Positions 1-5,965 of a stretch of DNA of 30,173 nt are shown here, in pieces. Origin of the DNA: a virus. The position numbers and the translations under genes are program-made. The stretch spans positions 1 through 30,173 of the IMG/VR virus record IMGVR_UViG_3300035698_001360, one strand, 5' to 3'. Each line of letters starts with the position of its first letter. Position 1 is the first letter of the stretch. The notes beneath the pieces are model-generated. The model had not been told where the DNA came from and made no database searches. It saw only the letters and a list, made by a program, of their open reading frames with translations.

Positions 1-195
1 AACGTCACCGAGCGTTTATCGGAAGCTGGCATACCGCACCTACACTACGTGCCAGGACTCTATGACTCTCCCAGCTTCGGGGATGAGCGCCTGATGTCCG
101 TCGAGCAGTGGCAGGACATCTGCGAGCCAGACGACATCATCACATTCAACAATGGGCTGGACTACATCCTGTCCTTCTACGGAGACTCAACATGA
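1..195 (+). CDS. C-terminal part of an unrecognised protein (cut by window edge)
   Basis: The first frame is open from base 1 and ends in TGA at 193-195, giving 64 residues with no start inside the window. The fragment is acidic and hydrophilic, with no membrane segment. Its stop overlaps the ATG of the next gene (ATGA), the coupling seen throughout this genome, so the frame is very likely real. I do not recognise the family. On the circular map it would follow the tail and fibre genes that are missing from the window. Confidence 0.65.
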   Translation, partial: NVTERLSEAGIPHLHYVPGLYDSPSFGDERLMSVEQWQDICEPDDIITFNNGLDYILSFYGDST

Positions 196-362
196 AGTCA
201 GCACCCTGGATACTCATCATGCAGATCGTCCTGCTCGTCCTCTGGTTCACAGCTTACCCGGCGCTTCCGGCATGGCTCGTGTTCCTTCCGATCATCCTCT
301 GGGCAGTCGTCATGGCCTTGGTGGCTGGCTTCGTGGGCTGGTTGCTCTGGCGGGAAGGATAA
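192..362 (+). CDS. Small two-helix membrane protein, possible holin
   Basis: This encodes 56 residues. The ATG at 192 is chosen because it overlaps the upstream stop. Residues about 5-24 and 28-50 are strongly hydrophobic and separated by a short Pro-containing turn; the chain ends in WREG. The size, two membrane helices and position just upstream of the terminase match where T7 keeps its class II holin (gp17.5). No family signature was recognised, so holin is an inference from topology and place. A second holin candidate lies at 28444-29001. Confidence 0.6.
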   Translation: MKSAPWILIMQIVLLVLWFTAYPALPAWLVFLPIILWAVVMALVAGFVGWLLWREG

Positions 363-363
363 T

Positions 364-753
364 ATGAGGTTCCTCCAGAAGGCCCCAGATGGTGGGACTA
401 ACTCAGGGGTCACCGGCTACTTCCTCATCGAGATCAAGTGGCTGTTCACCATCGTCCTACTCCGCTTCAACAAGGGGAGCCGTGAGGCCTACCACGAGCA
501 CGCCTTCAATGCCTGGACGCTCTGGCTCAAAGGCCACGTCAAGGAACACCATCTGGACCGGCCCGACGATCCCCTGGAGTTCCGTGGTGGTCAGGTGAAG
601 TACACCCCGCGCACCTGCTTCCACAAGATCGAAGGCATCGAGACCACCTGGGCGTTGTCGTTCCGGGGTCCATGGCGCGACTTCTGGCGGGAGTGGCGGG
701 ACGGCAAGGTCGTGTGGCTGACTCATGGTCGGCTGGAAGTGGAGCAGTCATGA
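364..753 (+). CDS. Conserved hypothetical phage protein
   Basis: This encodes 129 residues. The start ATG follows the upstream stop by one base, and the stop overlaps the ligase ATG. The N-terminus (MRFLQKAPDGG, then a GYFLIEIKWLF stretch) and the HEHAFNAWTLWLKG segment resemble a short protein I have often seen near terminase or lysis genes of tailed phages, for which I know no function. It is rich in Trp, Arg and His and has one weakly hydrophobic stretch near residues 18-33. It probably belongs to the late operon with the ligase and terminase. Confidence 0.7.
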   Translation: MRFLQKAPDGGTNSGVTGYFLIEIKWLFTIVLLRFNKGSREAYHEHAFNAWTLWLKGHVKEHHLDRPDDPLEFRGGQVKYTPRTCFHKIEGIETTWALSFRGPWRDFWREWRDGKVVWLTHGRLEVEQS

Positions 754-1418
754 TTAAGGTCAGGCCGTGGAACGGCAAGGCACTCAAGGGAACCTGGAAA
801 GTCACCATCAAGATCGACGGTGTGCGGGCTCTATGGAAGGGTGACCACTGGGAGAGCAGGGCCACCAAGCCGCTCTACAACATCCCTACTCCCCCAGAGG
901 GCATCACGGACTGCGAGGTCTACCTGGGCTCCCTAAGGGACTCAGTACGAGCAGTACGGACGCAGCACCTCAAGCCCGATACGCCTAGGGTGGACATTAC
1001 GCACCTGCACAGCCTGGACCCACTGGACCCGCGACTAGCTTGCCGGGTGTACGAGGCCCCAACGCCCGAGGAGATCATCGAACTGATGGATCACGTCATC
1101 CTCCAAGGCTACGAGGGGCTGGTCCTGAGGCAGGGCGACAGGTGGCTCAAGGTGAAGCCCTCCGAGAACCTCGACGTGCTCGTCCTGGGGATGGTTGAGG
1201 GAACCGGAAAGCACGCTGGTCGCCTGGGCGCGGTGCAGACCATCAAGGGTGATGTCGGGACGGGCTTCACGGACCCAGAGCGCGAGTGGATGTGGAACGA
1301 CAAGGACGAGTGGATCGGCAGGACCATCGAGGTCGCCTGTATGCACCTCACGCCAGACGGCATGTTTCGCCACCCCAGGTACGTCCGCGAGCGTTTCGAC
1401 AAGATAGCCGAGGAGTAA
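750..1418 (+). CDS. ATP-dependent DNA ligase, minimal
   Basis: This 222-residue protein should seal nicks in duplex DNA through a ligase-AMP intermediate. Nucleotidyltransferase motif I is KIDGVR with the AMP-accepting Lys at residue 21. A DCE segment (E56) stands for the DGEL-type motif, motif IV is EGLVLR (122-127) and motif V is WLKVKP (132-137). The remaining ~85 residues would form the OB-fold domain. It is much shorter than T7 gp1.3 (359 residues) and has only 20 residues before the catalytic Lys. ATG 750 is preferred over a longer in-frame start at 672 because it overlaps the upstream stop (ATGA). Its place beside the terminase, not in the early region, is unusual for a T7-like phage. 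Confidence 0.9.
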   Translation: MIKVRPWNGKALKGTWKVTIKIDGVRALWKGDHWESRATKPLYNIPTPPEGITDCEVYLGSLRDSVRAVRTQHLKPDTPRVDITHLHSLDPLDPRLACRVYEAPTPEEIIELMDHVILQGYEGLVLRQGDRWLKVKPSENLDVLVLGMVEGTGKHAGRLGAVQTIKGDVGTGFTDPEREWMWNDKDEWIGRTIEVACMHLTPDGMFRHPRYVRERFDKIAEE

Positions 1419-1421
1419 CCC

Positions 1422-1628
1422 ATGAAGAACCACACGGTCACGCGCTGGGGCATCGCCTACAGCAACGAGGAGGGGTTCCCCGGAGATGAGACTCTGTACG
1501 CACACTCGTCCTCGTTCGCCATGCCAGCCCTTTACCAGACCGAGGCCAAGCAGTATTGCACCCACATGAACAGGTTCGGGTGGGACTACCGCGTCGTAAA
1601 GGTCCAACTCGCTTGGGAGGCCAAATGA
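1422..1628 (+). CDS. Small hypothetical protein between ligase and terminase
   Basis: This encodes 68 residues. A GGAG Shine-Dalgarno sits 6-7 bases before ATG 1422, and the stop overlaps the terminase ATG. The sequence is rich in Tyr, Trp and His with no membrane segment. It occupies a position where a small terminase subunit might be expected, but at 68 residues and without an obvious helix-turn-helix it is not convincing as one. Function unknown. Confidence 0.65.
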   Translation: MKNHTVTRWGIAYSNEEGFPGDETLYAHSSSFAMPALYQTEAKQYCTHMNRFGWDYRVVKVQLAWEAK

Positions 1629-3496
1629 CCCAGAAGGCCGTCCTCGTCGACCCCCTGAAGGACCCCATGCTGGACAGGGTGATCCAGGCGGAACTCGACA
1701 CTGCCTACCACGCCATGAAGCAGAAGCTGGTGGTCTTCGGGGACCCCATCAAGGACGACTTCAGGGTCTTCCTAACGGTCCTCTGGCGTCACCTGAAGCT
1801 GCCTGACCCGACACCACTACAGCTAGACATCGCGTGGCACCTCCAGCACAGCCAGGACTCCCGCAACGTCATCATGGCGTTCCGAGGAGCGGCCAAGTCG
1901 TGGATCACGGCGGCCTATGTCCTCTGGCTCCTCCTCAGGAACCCGCAGCACAAGGTCATGGTGGCCTCAGGGTCGGTTCGCCGGTCGGTAGCCTTCGTGA
2001 ACTTCTGCCTCAACCTGATAGGCGAGGTGCCGTGCCTGAAGGTCCTTAGGCCGAAGCCGAACCAGAGGCAGTCCAGTACGGCCTTCGACGTGGGGCCATC
2101 CCTCCCTGACCAGACTCCAAGCCTGTTCGCGGTAGGCATCACGGCCCAGATCGTCGGCTTTCGGGCGGACACGATTGTCGGTGATGACGTGGAGACGAAT
2201 ACCAACTCCATGACACCCCTGATGCGTGAGAAGCTCGCAGACAGCATCAAGGAGTTCGACGCCATCCTGAAGCCGGGTGGAGAGGTCTGGTTCCTGGGCA
2301 CGCCGCAAACCGAGAGTTCTATCTACAACGTCCTCCCGAAGCGTGGCTACGTGATCGCCATCTGGCCTGCAAGGTATCCTAAGGGCAAGCAGAGGAGGGT
2401 CTACGGCGACAAGCTGGCCCGCTTCATCTCCTTCGCCCTGGATAACAACCCGCGACTGGCTGGGCTGCCTACTGAGCCAACAAGGTTCTCCGATGAGGAC
2501 TTAGCGGCCCGTGAGTTGTCCTGGGGCATGGCAGGCTTCGCCCTCCAGTTCATGCTCGATACGACGCTTAGCGATGTCGACAAGTATCCCCTGAAGATCG
2601 GGGACCTGATGGTCATGTCGCTCGATATGCGTAATGGGCCTGACCTCGTTTCCTGGGGCTCTGGTGACCATCTGGTGCTCAAGGACGTGGACCCTATCAG
2701 CTTCGATGGGGACCGCGCCTACGCGCCTGCCAGCGTCTCTGAGACGTACTCCAAGTGGCAAGGCATCCAGGCCTTCATTGATCCATCTGGCAGAGGCAAG
2801 GATGAGACAACTTTGACCATCGGCGCGGTGCTTCACTCGACGGCCTACTGCCTGAAGCAGGGTGGGTGGCAGGATGGGTACTCGGAGACCACGCTCAGGG
2901 AGATAGCCAACCTGCTCGTCCAGTACAACGTCGCGTCGTGCAAGGTGGAGGAGGACTTCGGACAGGGCATGTTCGCCCAGCTTCTGCGACCCTACGTCAA
3001 GGCTGCCTGGGAGGAACTCAACAAGCGCGTCAAGGTGAAGACCAGGACGATGACCGAGATCGTCTCCGAGCGTGCCCAGAAGATGCAGAAGGAGCTACGC
3101 ATCCTGGAGGTCCTGGAGCCCCTATTCCAGAACCACCGGCTGGTCATGTCCAAGGAGGTGCTCCAAGACGACTACAGGGTCACTATGAACCGTGACGGTA
3201 CTGACATGAGGGATCGCTACTCCCTGATGTACCAGATCACCCGCCTCAGCCGCGAGAAGGATTGCCTGACGCACGATGACCGTGTTGAGGGACTCGCCGG
3301 GTGCATGGCGGTCTTCCAGGAACTGCTGGGACTAAGGCCCCAGGATCAAGCCGATGCCGCCGAGGAGAAGCGCATCGAGGAGTTCTGGGAGGAATACTTC
3401 AAGGAGACTGACAGGATAGGTGGCGTCCGGGGTCCGAACCCCCATAGGCTACGACGAGGACTACGTGTCGGTGAGCGCAAAGCTCGTCGACGTTAA
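1625..3496 (+). CDS. terL: Terminase large subunit (T7 gp19-like)
   Basis: This 623-residue packaging motor translocates DNA into the prohead and cuts the concatemer. The ATPase half has an adenine-binding region (PTPLQLDIAWHLQ, 63-75), a Walker A-like loop AFRGAAKSW (K91, S92) and Walker B TIVGDDVE (183-190). The nuclease half has the RNase H-fold motif FIDPSGRGKDET (384-395), an acidic EEDFGQGMF stretch and a DDRVEGLAG element near the C-terminus. T7 gp19 has 586 residues. ATG 1625 overlaps the preceding stop; a start 69 bases upstream is possible but would run inside the previous gene. The C-terminus is strongly basic. Confidence 0.95.
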   Translation: MTQKAVLVDPLKDPMLDRVIQAELDTAYHAMKQKLVVFGDPIKDDFRVFLTVLWRHLKLPDPTPLQLDIAWHLQHSQDSRNVIMAFRGAAKSWITAAYVLWLLLRNPQHKVMVASGSVRRSVAFVNFCLNLIGEVPCLKVLRPKPNQRQSSTAFDVGPSLPDQTPSLFAVGITAQIVGFRADTIVGDDVETNTNSMTPLMREKLADSIKEFDAILKPGGEVWFLGTPQTESSIYNVLPKRGYVIAIWPARYPKGKQRRVYGDKLARFISFALDNNPRLAGLPTEPTRFSDEDLAARELSWGMAGFALQFMLDTTLSDVDKYPLKIGDLMVMSLDMRNGPDLVSWGSGDHLVLKDVDPISFDGDRAYAPASVSETYSKWQGIQAFIDPSGRGKDETTLTIGAVLHSTAYCLKQGGWQDGYSETTLREIANLLVQYNVASCKVEEDFGQGMFAQLLRPYVKAAWEELNKRVKVKTRTMTEIVSERAQKMQKELRILEVLEPLFQNHRLVMSKEVLQDDYRVTMNRDGTDMRDRYSLMYQITRLSREKDCLTHDDRVEGLAGCMAVFQELLGLRPQDQADAAEEKRIEEFWEEYFKETDRIGGVRGPNPHRLRRGLRVGERKARRR

Positions 3497-3524
3497 GCGG
3501 TCATGAAGCTGTATTCGACCGCGA

Positions 3525-3621
3525 GAGCCACACAGAGCGGCCAGGAGCCCCTTAGCGCGATGCTGCGCTACGGATGAGCCCTGGTGCCGGGACAAGCCGT
3601 CCTGGGGCCTCTGTGTGGCTC
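3525..3621 (+). ncRNA. Long structured element directly after terminase
   Basis: A perfect 13-bp inverted repeat (3525-3537 with 3609-3621) encloses, after a 3x3 internal loop, a second 6-bp helix (3541-3546 with 3600-3605). Inside is a 6-bp hairpin TAGCGC/GCGCTA (3553-3558 with 3565-3570) and a small CCC/GGG hairpin (3579-3591). It starts 29 bases after the terminase stop, and I see no credible gene in it. It could be a processed RNA, a terminator or RNase III site, or a packaging signal near the genome end. No known RNA family was recognised. Confidence 0.5.
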
Positions 3622-3729
3622 GGATGAGAGATCGTCCCAGCAGAACTACATCCCCGATATACAATGTGGCAACAATAAGTCCAGTGGCGGAACTCTGCGG
3701 TTTCTAGGCCTATTTAGTCGTCCTCTTAG

Positions 3730-3763
3730 AGCCCAACTCATAGAGGGCTTAGGGTATAGACCC
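3730..3763 (+). terminator. Tandem hairpins, possible late-operon terminator
   Basis: Two adjacent stem-loops follow the structured element: AGCCC/GGGCT (3730-3734 with 3745-3749) and GGGT/ACCC (3752-3755 with 3760-3763). No long T-run follows, so this is not a classical Rho-independent terminator. Just before them lies TAGTCGTCCTCTT (3715-3727), repeated exactly at 14893-14905 after a candidate phage promoter. Confidence 0.3.
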
Positions 3764-3872
3764 CAAGGTATAGGCGTCTCCCGACACCTCCCCATCTCCT
3801 AGTGGTGCTCTCTGTCTCTTGTCTTAGTGCTCAAAGTGACTGACATGATGCCCGCTCCTGGTCCTCGTAGTA

Positions 3873-3900
3873 GGTGGGGAGGGGTGATAGACCACCCACC
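3873..3900 (+). promoter_or_regulatory. Leader hairpin before a 31-residue membrane ORF
   Basis: GGTGGG (3873-3878) pairs with CCCACC (3895-3900). A nested GGT/ACC hairpin (3883-3885 with 3891-3893) lies inside it. It ends just before the AAGGAG Shine-Dalgarno (3905-3910) of the ORF at 3916 and could be a transcript-stabilising or regulatory hairpin. Confidence 0.35.
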
Positions 3901-3915
3901 CTCCAAGGAGACTCC

Positions 3916-4011
3916 ATGTTCCAGGTAGACACCCTCTCGGCACTCCTCGCAGTGTACGCCACGTTCGTCATCCTGTACGTACTCCTTGCCAAAGCACTGA
4001 AAGGGTACTGA
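3916..4011 (+). CDS. 31-residue single-helix membrane protein
   Basis: A strong AAGGAG lies 5 bases before ATG 3916. The product is one hydrophobic helix (about residues 6-25) with a short KALKGY tail. It is the only credible gene between the terminase and the early region. In T7 the small gene 19.5 lies in the same place, between terminase and the terminal repeat, so this may be its positional counterpart; I see no sequence similarity. Function unknown. Confidence 0.6.
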   Translation: MFQVDTLSALLAVYATFVILYVLLAKALKGY

Positions 4012-4310
4012 GGGTCAGCATCGCGAGCGGTCCAATTTACGTGGCAACACGCAGACTTCCCCCAGGTGGGCCGCCCAGGGCGTCATCGCGGCGTCTTTCG
4101 GCCTGCTGGGCGGGATTTCATGCACCTACGTGGCGTGCCAGCCCCATCGACACGTCGAGAACGGCAGGGATCAGCCATTGTGGAGGAGATTGCCAGTCTC
4201 CCATCACGCCACAACGCGCCACCCACACGGCCACAGCGCACGCCCTCGCTCATGAGATCGGATCAGTGTTGCATTCCAATCACCTTGAGCACAGACGCAG
4301 GCCAGCCACA

Positions 4311-4360
4311 CCACGCCACCACGAGCCAGCGCCACGCCACCACGAGCCAGCGCCACGCCA
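4311..4360 (+). repeat. 21-bp direct repeat, two copies plus a partial
   Basis: The 21-bp unit at 4311-4331 (CCACGCCACC then ACGAGCCAGCG) is repeated exactly at 4332-4352, and a third partial copy begins at 4353. It lies just upstream of the 12-bp array in the same gene-free interval. Confidence 0.8.
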
Positions 4361-4405
4361 GCACCAAGCGTGTCGAGGGTCTCAGCCATAGCGCGGCATC
4401 AGGTG

Positions 4406-4529
4406 GGCATCGAGTACGGCATCGAGTACGGCATCGAGTACGGCATCGAGGGGGCATCGAGTACGGCATCGAGTGGGCATCGAGTACGGCATCGAGTACG
4501 GCATCGAGTGGGCATCGAGTACGGCATGG
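4406..4529 (+). repeat. 12-bp tandem array, GGCATCGAGTAC
   Basis: About ten units of GGCATCGAGTAC or an 11-base variant GGCATCGAGTG run head to tail, with one GGG-interrupted unit near 4450. Unit starts include 4406, 4418, 4430, 4442, 4453, 4465, 4476, 4488, 4500 and 4511, and a degenerate end follows at 4523. Mixed 11- and 12-base units break any single frame, which argues against coding. It could be a replication, packaging or protein-binding array. Confidence 0.85.
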
Positions 4530-4577
4530 TGGATGGTCGCCGGTCTTCCTTATAGGGGTGGCGTGGCGAAACACATC

Positions 4578-4605
4578 GGGCTCGCTCGCTTCGCTCGCTC
4601 GCAGG
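4578..4605 (+). repeat. GCTCGCTCGCTTCGCTCGC-type dispersed repeat, copy 1
   Basis: A GGGCTCGCTCG CTTCGCTCGCTCGCAGG element. Related copies occur at 4691-4735 and 5702-5750, the latter two followed by an AAGGAA...GACAGGAAGG tract. Confidence 0.75.
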
Positions 4606-4630
4606 GTGGGCACAAGGTGAGGAGAGGAGA

Positions 4631-4783
4631 GGAAGGACAGCAAGGAAGCATTGAGGAGCGTGCGAAGCACGCACTTCAAGCCATGCTTGCGGCTCGCTCG
4701 CTTCGCTCACTCGCAAGGAAGGACAGGAAGGAAGCGTTAAGGAGCGTGCTACGCACGCGCATCAAGATGATGCTTAAAGCTCG
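4631..4783 (+). repeat. ~65-bp imperfect direct repeat with identical hairpins
   Basis: Bases 4631-4696 recur at 4717-4783 with an offset of 86-87 bases. Both copies share GGAAGGACAG, AAGGAAGC, AGGAGCGTGC, TCAAG, ATGCTT and GCTCG blocks. Each carries a 6-bp hairpin GCGTGC-N3-GCACGC (4658-4672 and 4744-4758); the stem is identical while the loop differs (GAA and TAC), suggesting the hairpin is selected. Confidence 0.7.
4691..4735 (+). repeat. GCTCGCTCGC dispersed repeat, copy 2
   Basis: Same element as 4578-4605, with one G-to-A change (CTCACTCGC), followed by AAGGAAGGACAGGAAGGAAG. Confidence 0.75.
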
Positions 4784-4834
4784 CGGTGCTCGCTGGATGG
4801 GATTGCTCGGCGCTCGGCCCTCGACAGCCTGAGG

Positions 4835-5016
4835 CAATCTGTCCGCTTGACTTAGGGCGGCACCTATGGACGGCGGCTCGGCAAGACGTGCGACAAGTTG
4901 ACACGTTGCCAAGGTGCGGGAAGTCTGAAGGCGGCAGGCGAGAAGGTGCGACATTGTGCGCACTGGACGGATGGCAAATAGTGTGAACGCGAGGTGCGAC
5001 AATCTGTCCGCTTGAC
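4835..5016 (+). repeat. Paired 17-bp repeat with promoter-like TTGAC...TATGG
   Basis: CAATCTGTCCGCTTGAC occurs exactly at 4835-4851 and 5000-5016. In both copies a GGGCGGC block follows, and TATGG lies at the same distance (12 bases after the hexamer beginning TTGAC) although the intervening bases differ. The 12-base spacing is too short for a standard sigma-70 promoter. The octamer GTGCGACA also recurs here (4888, 4946, 4994). These may be binding sites or early control elements. Confidence 0.55.
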
Positions 5017-5062
5017 GGGCGGCGATAAGTATGGGCGCGAACATGGCCTAGCATGAGTCAGC

Positions 5063-5091
5063 TTGTCACACCATGAAGGCCATTTAATACG
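5063..5091 (+). promoter_or_regulatory. Candidate host sigma-70 promoter for early genes
   Basis: TTGTCA (5063-5068) is followed after 17 bases by TAATAC (5086-5091). It lies in the most AT-rich part of the interval and upstream of the ribozyme and the first early gene, as the host-read early promoters do in T7. The -10 match is imperfect. Confidence 0.35.
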
Positions 5092-5111
5092 CCCTAACAC
5101 ACACTTTAGTG

Positions 5112-5140
5112 TAGACATACTGAGTGTATTCGCGTAAGGT
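5112..5140 (+). promoter_or_regulatory. Second candidate host promoter
   Basis: TAGACA (5112-5117), a 17-base spacer and TAAGGT (5135-5140) point toward the early genes. The -10 is weak. An ACACT/AGTGT inverted repeat (5101-5112 area) precedes it and could be an operator. Confidence 0.25.
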
Positions 5141-5146
5141 ACATAA

Positions 5147-5197
5147 ATGGACAGCAGCAAGGCAGTCCATACGGGATCGGAAGCCCCCCAAGAATAA
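5147..5197 (+). CDS. Possible 16-residue leader peptide
   Basis: An ATG at 5147 with a weak AAGG seven bases upstream opens a 16-codon frame ending in TAA at 5195-5197. The frame runs into a hairpin (5181-5203). Too short to judge by composition; it may be an attenuator-type leader or nothing. Confidence 0.15.
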   Translation: MDSSKAVHTGSEAPQE

Positions 5198-5269
5198 GGG
5201 CTTGACCGCACCGCGAAGAATAGCGGTTGAACTCATGGTTTGGCGTGGGTGGACGGTCCAACGATCCAC
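5181..5269 (+). promoter_or_regulatory. Series of leader hairpins upstream of the ribozyme
   Basis: Three stem-loops lie in a row: AAGCCC/GGGCTT (5181-5186 with 5198-5203), ACCGC/GCGGT (5210-5214 with 5223-5227) and GTGGA/TCCAC (5249-5253 with 5265-5269). With the hammerhead at 5296-5352 they make a highly structured 5' leader for the first early gene. Confidence 0.4.
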
Positions 5270-5295
5270 TTTGCGAGAGTGACGCCATGGGGAGA

Positions 5296-5352
5296 GGAGG
5301 TCGCGGACTGAATGGTCCGCCTGATGAGGAGGGCGCTACCCTCGAAACCTTC
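5296..5352 (+). ncRNA. Type III hammerhead self-cleaving ribozyme
   Basis: Every core element of a type III hammerhead is present in order. Stem III is GGAGGU (5296-5301) with ACCUUC (5347-5352), including the required A15.1-U16.1 pair and one G-U. The cleavage triplet GUC is 5300-5302, with predicted scission between 5302 and 5303. Stem I is GCGGAC/GTCCGC (5303-5308 with 5315-5320) with a TGAATG loop. The core CUGAUGA is 5321-5327. Stem II is GAGGG/CCCTC (5329-5333 with 5339-5343), or a G-C closing pair with a bulge, and its loop is CGCTA. GAAA follows at 5344-5347. Cleavage would leave a 3' product starting 70 bases before the ATG at 5373. Confidence 0.88.
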
Positions 5353-5372
5353 ACACCTTGCGAGGCTACACC

Positions 5373-5648
5373 ATGATGGATCGCGACTGGTACAATGGCG
5401 ATGAGGTAAGGCGCGGCGCACATCTCGGCAGGCGCACCACACGATACGCGAACCACGATCACACTGAGACTTGCATCATGGATGGCAGCTACGACAAACA
5501 AGACAATGGGCAGCCATTCGGAAGCCAGACGGATCACCTGCCGCGCAAGGGTTGGAGCAAGTCCAAGAGGATCGCGGCAGGGAAGGCGAACGGCGGCAAG
5601 TCCAAGCCATACGATCACGACGCTTGGCGGCGCGAGATGGACAGCTAG
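5373..5648 (+). CDS. First early gene, unrecognised 91-residue protein
   Basis: ATG 5373 (a second ATG follows immediately) has GAGG about nine bases upstream and lies 21 bases after the hammerhead ribozyme; an in-frame TTG at 5358 is an alternative. The product is polar and charged. A histidine-rich middle (YANHDHTETC) is followed by a basic Gly/Lys-rich segment (SKSKRIAAGKANGGKSK), which could contact nucleic acid. It is the first gene after the presumed early promoters, the place where T7 encodes its anti-restriction protein Ocr, but it is basic and not Ocr-like. Function unknown. Confidence 0.55.
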   Translation: MMDRDWYNGDEVRRGAHLGRRTTRYANHDHTETCIMDGSYDKQDNGQPFGSQTDHLPRKGWSKSKRIAAGKANGGKSKPYDHDAWRREMDS

Positions 5649-5756
5649 TCGCCGGAGCGCACCGGATGCGACATTTATGCAACATGCCCTCGATGGGCTG
5701 CGGGCTCGCTCGCTTCGCTCGCTCGCAAGGAAGAAAGACAGGAAGGCAGCAAGAAG
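5649..5756 (+). repeat. GCTCGCTCGC dispersed repeat, copy 3, in intergenic gap
   Basis: The repeat proper is 5702-5750: GGGCTCGCTCGC, TTCGCTCGCTCGC, then an AAGGAAGAAAGACAGGAAGG tract. It matches the copies at 4578 and 4691 and separates the first two early genes. Confidence 0.7.
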
Positions 5757-5954
5757 ATGATAGAGGAGAAACAGGTGTACGTCACTATGGGCAAGACGTT
5801 CGACAGCCTGGAGAAGGCCAAAGCGCACCGCTACGATCTAGTGGGCCAGTTCATCGACCCAGCCATGGAAGCCTGGACCCAAGGAGACAAGATAAAGCTC
5901 GTCGACTACATCACCACCAATCGCATCCGGCTGCGCGACCTACTTACATACTGA
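5757..5954 (+). CDS. Small early protein, unrecognised
   Basis: This encodes 65 residues. The start is uncertain: ATG 5757 has only an AAGAAG-like Shine-Dalgarno, and ATG 5787 begins a conserved-looking segment (MGKTFDSLEKAKAHRYDLV). The chain is amphipathic and probably helical, with no membrane segment or Cys. It ends just before the promoter-like motif at 5966. Function unknown. Confidence 0.5.
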   Translation: MIEEKQVYVTMGKTFDSLEKAKAHRYDLVGQFIDPAMEAWTQGDKIKLVDYITTNRIRLRDLLTY

Positions 5955-5965
5955 GCACCGGACGA

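Larger units (their letters stand above)
4012..5062 (+). other. Gene-free repeat-rich interval, probable genome-end region
   Basis: About 1 kb without a convincing gene. Open frames exist on both strands, but they arise from repeats, lack Shine-Dalgarno sequences and give low-complexity Arg, His and Ser-rich products. It holds 21-bp and 12-bp tandem repeats, an ~65-bp imperfect direct repeat with hairpins, GCTCGCTCGC-type motifs and a 17-bp direct repeat (each listed separately). T7-like phages carry their terminal repeat and short-repeat clusters between the terminase and the early promoters, so the physical ends may fall here. That is inference from position. Confidence 0.5.

Noticed and set aside
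3429-3442. T-arm-like GGGGTCCGAACCCC, possibly the end of a tRNA or an att site
   Set aside because: It is inside the terminase coding region, lacks the TTC loop start and has no matching D- or anticodon arm upstream. It is only a small GC hairpin.
3525-3621. A second self-cleaving ribozyme in the structured element (two GGATGAG segments)
   Set aside because: No hammerhead GAAA core and no pattern of other known ribozymes that I could recognise; kept only as a structured RNA candidate.
4406-4529. CRISPR array
   Set aside because: The units are only 11-12 bp and directly adjacent, with no spacers and no cas genes.
4041-4832. Several overlapping open frames of 60-180 codons on both strands
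   Set aside because: They are generated by tandem and GC-rich repeats, lack Shine-Dalgarno sequences, give Arg/His/Ser low-complexity products and are open in many frames at once.
5085-5107. T7-promoter-like TAATACG
   Set aside because: Only the first seven bases match T7 (TTTAATACGCC...); the specificity and initiation regions do not, and the polymerase's specificity loop differs from T7.
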